A stretch of 64,000 nucleotides of DNA, taken from Streptomyces iranensis. GTDB taxonomy: Bacteria; Actinomycetota; Actinomycetes; Streptomycetales; Streptomycetaceae. Position 1 is the first letter of the stretch, and the number at the start of each line of letters is the position of its first letter. This document shows positions 61,132 through 64,000 of the stretch, piece by piece. The stretch lies in assembly GCF_017874715.1 (NCBI RefSeq), contig NZ_JAGGLR010000010.1, positions 186,001-250,000 of the forward strand, written 5' to 3'. A model generated the notes under the pieces. The model was given only the letters and a program-made list of their open reading frames with translations, was not told where the DNA came from and made no database searches. A program made the position numbers and the translations under genes.

Positions 61132-62415
61132 ATGAGCCACCCTCCCCGTACCGACCGTGATCGCCGCGCCCTGTGGCGCAGCCCGCTGCGCGGCCCCTGG
61201 CTGACGTCCGTCTTCGGCCTGATCCTGCTCTTCGGCATCCCCGTGCTCTTCGTGACCGGACTGCTGTCGTACGCCGCCTACAACCCCGACCTGTCCCCGG
61301 TCAACGACAAGACACCGGACAAGGGGCTGCTCGGTTTCTATCTCTTCTCCTGGCCGACCGACCCCTCCTGGCTCTACCGCGTCACCCAGGGAGTGCACGT
61401 GACGCTCGGGGTCGTGCTCGTCCCCGTGCTGCTGGCCAAGCTGTGGTCGGTCATCCCCAAGCTGTTCGCCTGGCCGCCGGTGCGGTCCCTGGGGCACGCG
61501 CTGGAGCGGCTCTCCCTGCTCCTGCTGGTCGGCGGGGGACTGTTCGAATTCGCCACCGGCGTGCTCAACGTCCAGCTGGACTACGTCTTCCCCGGCTCCT
61601 TCTATCCGCTGCACTTCTACGGGGCGTGGATCTTCATGGCCGCCCTCGTGGTCCATGTGGCGCTGCGGATCCCGCTCATGGTGCGGACGCTGCGGAGCCG
61701 CGAGCTGCGGGCCGAGCTGCGCACCCGCACCGCCGACACCCGGCCGGAGCCGCCCGACGAGACCGGCCTGGTCAGCCCGCGGCCCGCCGCGCCGACCATG
61801 TCGCGGCGGGGCGCGCTCGCCATGGTCGGCACCGGCTCCTTCGCGCTGCTGGTGGTGACGGCCGGTCAGAGCATCGGCGGCCCGCTGCGTACGAGCGCGC
61901 TGCTCGCCCCGCACGGGCGTGAGCCGGGCCGGGGGCCGAACGGCTTCCAGATCAACAAGACCACCGTGGCCGTCGGCATCCGCGCCCGCGACATCGGGCC
62001 CGACTGGCGGTTGGTGGTGCGGGGTGCGGCGGGCCACGAGACCGTCCTCACCCGGGAGCGGCTGCTGCGGCTGGAGCATCACGGCGCGGCGCTGCCCATC
62101 GCCTGTGTGGAGGGGTGGTCCACGCCCGACCAGCGGTGGGAGGGGGTGCGGCTGGCCGACCTCGCCGCGCTGGCGGGGCATGCCGACCGGCCGCCGAGGG
62201 TCCTGGTCGAGTCCGTGCAGCGGCACGGCTCCTTCCGCAGCGTCGTGCTGAGCGAGCACCAGGTCCGCGACCCGCGCTCGCTGCTGGCGCTGAGGGTCAA
62301 CGGCGCGGATCTGTCGCCGGACCACGGCTATCCGGCGCGCGTGATCGTGCCCGGGGCTCCGGGTGTGCACAACACCAAGTGGGTCGGCCGACTGACCTTC
62401 GGGGGGACGGTATGA
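61132..62415 (+). CDS. Cytochrome b561-like membrane domain fused to a molybdopterin-dependent oxidoreductase
   Basis: A 427-aa protein from the ATG at 61132. Residues ~25-210 contain four to five helices with conserved histidines (GVHVTLGVV, YPLHFYGAW, VVHVALRI), consistent with a b-type heme cytochrome. A linker with RRGALAMVGTGSFALL (Tat-like) leads to a sulfite-oxidase/YedY-type Mo domain at ~260-427. The Mo-ligating cysteine is C325 (PIACVEGWST) and the end is VHNTKWVGRLTF. It probably passes electrons between the quinone pool and an extracytoplasmic substrate. The stop overlaps the next start by 4 bp. Confidence 0.9.
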   Translation: MSHPPRTDRDRRALWRSPLRGPWLTSVFGLILLFGIPVLFVTGLLSYAAYNPDLSPVNDKTPDKGLLGFYLFSWPTDPSWLYRVTQGVHVTLGVVLVPVLLAKLWSVIPKLFAWPPVRSLGHALERLSLLLLVGGGLFEFATGVLNVQLDYVFPGSFYPLHFYGAWIFMAALVVHVALRIPLMVRTLRSRELRAELRTRTADTRPEPPDETGLVSPRPAAPTMSRRGALAMVGTGSFALLVVTAGQSIGGPLRTSALLAPHGREPGRGPNGFQINKTTVAVGIRARDIGPDWRLVVRGAAGHETVLTRERLLRLEHHGAALPIACVEGWSTPDQRWEGVRLADLAALAGHADRPPRVLVESVQRHGSFRSVVLSEHQVRDPRSLLALRVNGADLSPDHGYPARVIVPGAPGVHNTKWVGRLTFGGTV

Positions 62416-62999
62416 GGTTTCTCGGGCGGAGCCGTGTTGGGCTGCGGCGGCTGGACGGGGAGTCCCCGCTGCGGCTGGTGCTGCTGCTGTGCTCCTTCGC
62501 ACTGACGGGTTACGCCGGGGTGAGGCTGCTGAGCGGCGACTGGTTCGGCATCGCGCTGTGGTTCGTCGGCGCCGCCGTCCTCCACGATCTGGTGCTGCTT
62601 CCGCTGTACGCGCTCGCCGACCGTGCCGTGGCGGCCGTGCTCCCGGCCCCGGCCCGGTGGATCAACCATGTGCGGGTGCCCGCTTTCCTCTCCGGTGTGC
62701 TGCTGCTGGTGTGGTTCCCGCTGATCCTCGGTCGGCAGGAGCGCCGCTACGAGAACGCGACCGGGCTGAGCGCCGACGTCTTCTGGCCGCGCTGGCTGCT
62801 GATCACCGCCGTACTCTTCGGCGCCTCGGCGCTGTGGCTGGTGATCCGGGCGGCGATCCGGGGGTGGCGGCGTCGTCCGGGGGCTCGGGGCGGGGCTCCG
62901 GAGGCCGCGTCGGCCGCTTCGGCCGATTCCGCCGATTCCGCCGGGGAGCGGAAGCCGCCCGCGGGACCTGCCGGGCCCGCAGGGCCCAGCCGGTCATGA
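62412..62999 (+). CDS. Small membrane protein coupled to the molybdo-oxidoreductase
   Basis: A 195-aa protein from the ATG at 62412 (GGGGGGACGG upstream, ATGA overlap). Three or four helices (LVLLLCSFALTGYAGVRLL, GIALWFVGAAVLHDLVLLPLY, VPAFLSGVLLLVWFPLIL, WLLITAVLFGASALWLVI) end in an Ala/Ser/Pro low-complexity tail. The conserved HDLVLLPLY and QERRYENATG are seen in actinobacterial partners of b561-Mo proteins as far as I recall; no function is assigned. Its last 197 bp overlap the convergent gene on the other strand. Confidence 0.82.
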   Translation: MRFLGRSRVGLRRLDGESPLRLVLLLCSFALTGYAGVRLLSGDWFGIALWFVGAAVLHDLVLLPLYALADRAVAAVLPAPARWINHVRVPAFLSGVLLLVWFPLILGRQERRYENATGLSADVFWPRWLLITAVLFGASALWLVIRAAIRGWRRRPGARGGAPEAASAASADSADSAGERKPPAGPAGPAGPSRS

Positions 63000-64000
63000 C
63001 CGCCGCGCCGGCGACCGCGTACCCCAGCGTCCCGACCCACGCGCCGTCGTCCACCGCACGGGCCGTCACATACTGGGCGACTCCCGCGAGCGGCAGGCCG
63101 AGCCACTCCCAGCGCCCGTCGAGGGCCACCAGCGCCACCACCAGCAGCGCGTACCAGGGGTAGCCGGGCGTCATCAACAGGAACGCGGCCCCGGTCACCA
63201 CCAGCGCGCCGCGCCAGGGCCGTTGGGGGTCGCCGCGCAGCAGCACCCAGGCCACGACCACGAGCAGGGCGGCGGCGATCACGGGGAGGGCCCAGGCCTC
63301 CGGGTCGGGGTGGAGCAGGCGCAGCAGCGCGTAGCGGTTCTTGTCGGCGGCGGCGGTGGAGCCCGTCTCGTAGCCCTCCTCGGCCACATAGCCGGTGAGA
63401 TAGCCGAGGACGGAGGAGTGCGAGAGCAGGACGTACGGGAGGTAGCCGAGCGCGACGACGGCGGTGGCGGGCAGCACGACGGCCGCGGCGCGGCGGATCG
63501 CCGCGGTCGGCGAGGTGGGGCTTTCTGCGGGCCTCTTGAGTGCGGTGAGGGGCTTGGGGACGGCCGTGGCGAGGACGCCGGAGAGCGCGCCCGGCAGGGT
63601 CACGGCGGGCAGCAGCTTGACCGCGGTCGCCGCGCCGAGGAGCGCACCGCCCAGGGCGCGGCGGCGGGGGACGGCGACGAGGCCGGCGACGGTCAACAGC
63701 ACGCCCAGCGCGTCGACATGCGCGTTGTTCACCGCCTCCACCGGCACGGCCGGGCACCAGGCCCAGAGCGCGGCGCGGGCGGTCGCGAGCCGTGGATCGC
63801 GGCGGCGCCGTGCCGCGGCGAGCAGCACGGCGGTGGTGGCGACGGACAGCAGCGCGCCGCCGGTCTGGAGGGGGAGGAGGGTGGAACCTGACGGCGCCGA
63901 GCGGTGTACAAGCAAGAAATAGCCCTCTGCGGCGGGAGGATAAATCGTATGGACCGAGGGGCGGTTCAGGCGTGTGCACTGTGGCTCGGCGGAGGCGCTT
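62803..64000 (-). CDS. GT87-family (DUF2029) polyprenol-phosphate mannosyltransferase-like protein, N-terminus outside window
   Basis: The reading frame is open from the window edge to the stop at 62803, at least 399 codons. At the edge it reads CTRLNRPSVHTIYPPAAEGY followed by FLLVHR, a loop typical of actinobacterial GT-C/GT87 mannosyltransferases (alpha-mannosyl transfer from polyprenyl-P-mannose to membrane glycans). So the real start is beyond 64000, not the internal TTG/GTG codons. About eight helices remain, with AVNNAHVDALGV, GALLGAATAVKLLPAVTLPG and MTPGYPWYALLVV. The C-terminal Arg/Pro tail overlaps the opposite-strand gene. Confidence 0.88.
   Translation of the reverse strand, partial: SASAEPQCTRLNRPSVHTIYPPAAEGYFLLVHRSAPSGSTLLPLQTGGALLSVATTAVLLAAARRRRDPRLATARAALWAWCPAVPVEAVNNAHVDALGVLLTVAGLVAVPRRRALGGALLGAATAVKLLPAVTLPGALSGVLATAVPKPLTALKRPAESPTSPTAAIRRAAAVVLPATAVVALGYLPYVLLSHSSVLGYLTGYVAEEGYETGSTAAADKNRYALLRLLHPDPEAWALPVIAAALLVVVAWVLLRGDPQRPWRGALVVTGAAFLLMTPGYPWYALLVVALVALDGRWEWLGLPLAGVAQYVTARAVDDGAWVGTLGYAVAGAAVMTGWALRARQVPRAASAPRRNRRNRPKRPTRPPEPRPEPPDDAATPGSPPGSPATAPRRRRVRR

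Noticed and set aside
62803..63915. Complete gene starting at 63915
   Set aside because: The frame stays open to the window edge and upstream residues (LNRPSVHTIYPPAAEGY) are clearly part of the family, so the gene is truncated by the window.

Overview
The window is high-GC actinobacterial chromosome and almost certainly Streptomyces. The evidence is strong third-position GC bias, GTG starts, Tat and lipoprotein signals, and a gene order I recognise from Streptomyces core chromosomes: aconitase, ngcEFG, rok7B7, xylFGH, dxs, fadAB, RNase D, whiI, hemE. There are no tRNA or rRNA genes, no insertion sequences, no prophage and no CRISPR. Species cannot be fixed from the sequence alone.

1-9.9 kb: a truncated Uma2-type nuclease, a LysR regulator, then acnA. 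The acnA leader carries a 23-bp tandem repeat, an 18-bp MarR-type palindrome and an iron box. After it come a GNAT protein, a secreted GH92 alpha-mannosidase and a small SDR-type reductase. 10-14.6 kb: a second, larger secreted GH92 enzyme and a lipoprotein. Both GH92 genes carry the identical 12-bp LacI-type palindrome near their starts. 14.9-23.4 kb: two sugar ABC transporters flank one ROK regulator (ngcEFG for GlcNAc/chitobiose with a DasR-like site, rok7B7, and xylFGH for xylose). 23.5-27.2 kb: dxs and an amino-acid permease.

27.2-37.6 kb: a repeat-filled gap, an NYN-type nuclease, a beta-propeller-like hypothetical, a fatty-acid beta-oxidation pair (fadA-fadB, overlapping), RNase D, the sporulation regulator whiI with a WhiG-like promoter, DUF3000 and hemE. 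37.6-49 kb: a protein built of three Cys/His repeats, a GC-rich tandem array, a CoA-disulfide-reductase-like flavoprotein, a 4-hydroxybenzoate cassette (MFS, IclR, pobA, and a divergent double-IclR regulator), then cgoX and chdC. With hemE these last two give three steps of the coproporphyrin-dependent heme pathway.

49-64 kb: a secreted tripeptidyl-aminopeptidase-like hydrolase and a putative peptide-modification locus. The locus holds two TIGR04222 membrane proteins, one with a seven-Cys Gly-rich tail, and a DUF692 (MNIO) enzyme fused to a second domain. Next come a class A PBP-like protein whose transpeptidase motifs are degenerate, a polysaccharide-deacetylase-like membrane protein, a polytopic GT-C-like protein, a cytochrome b561/molybdopterin oxidoreductase with a small membrane partner, and a GT87-type mannosyltransferase cut by the window edge. 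The most novel candidate is the DUF692/Cys-tail pair at 53.2-55.6 kb.
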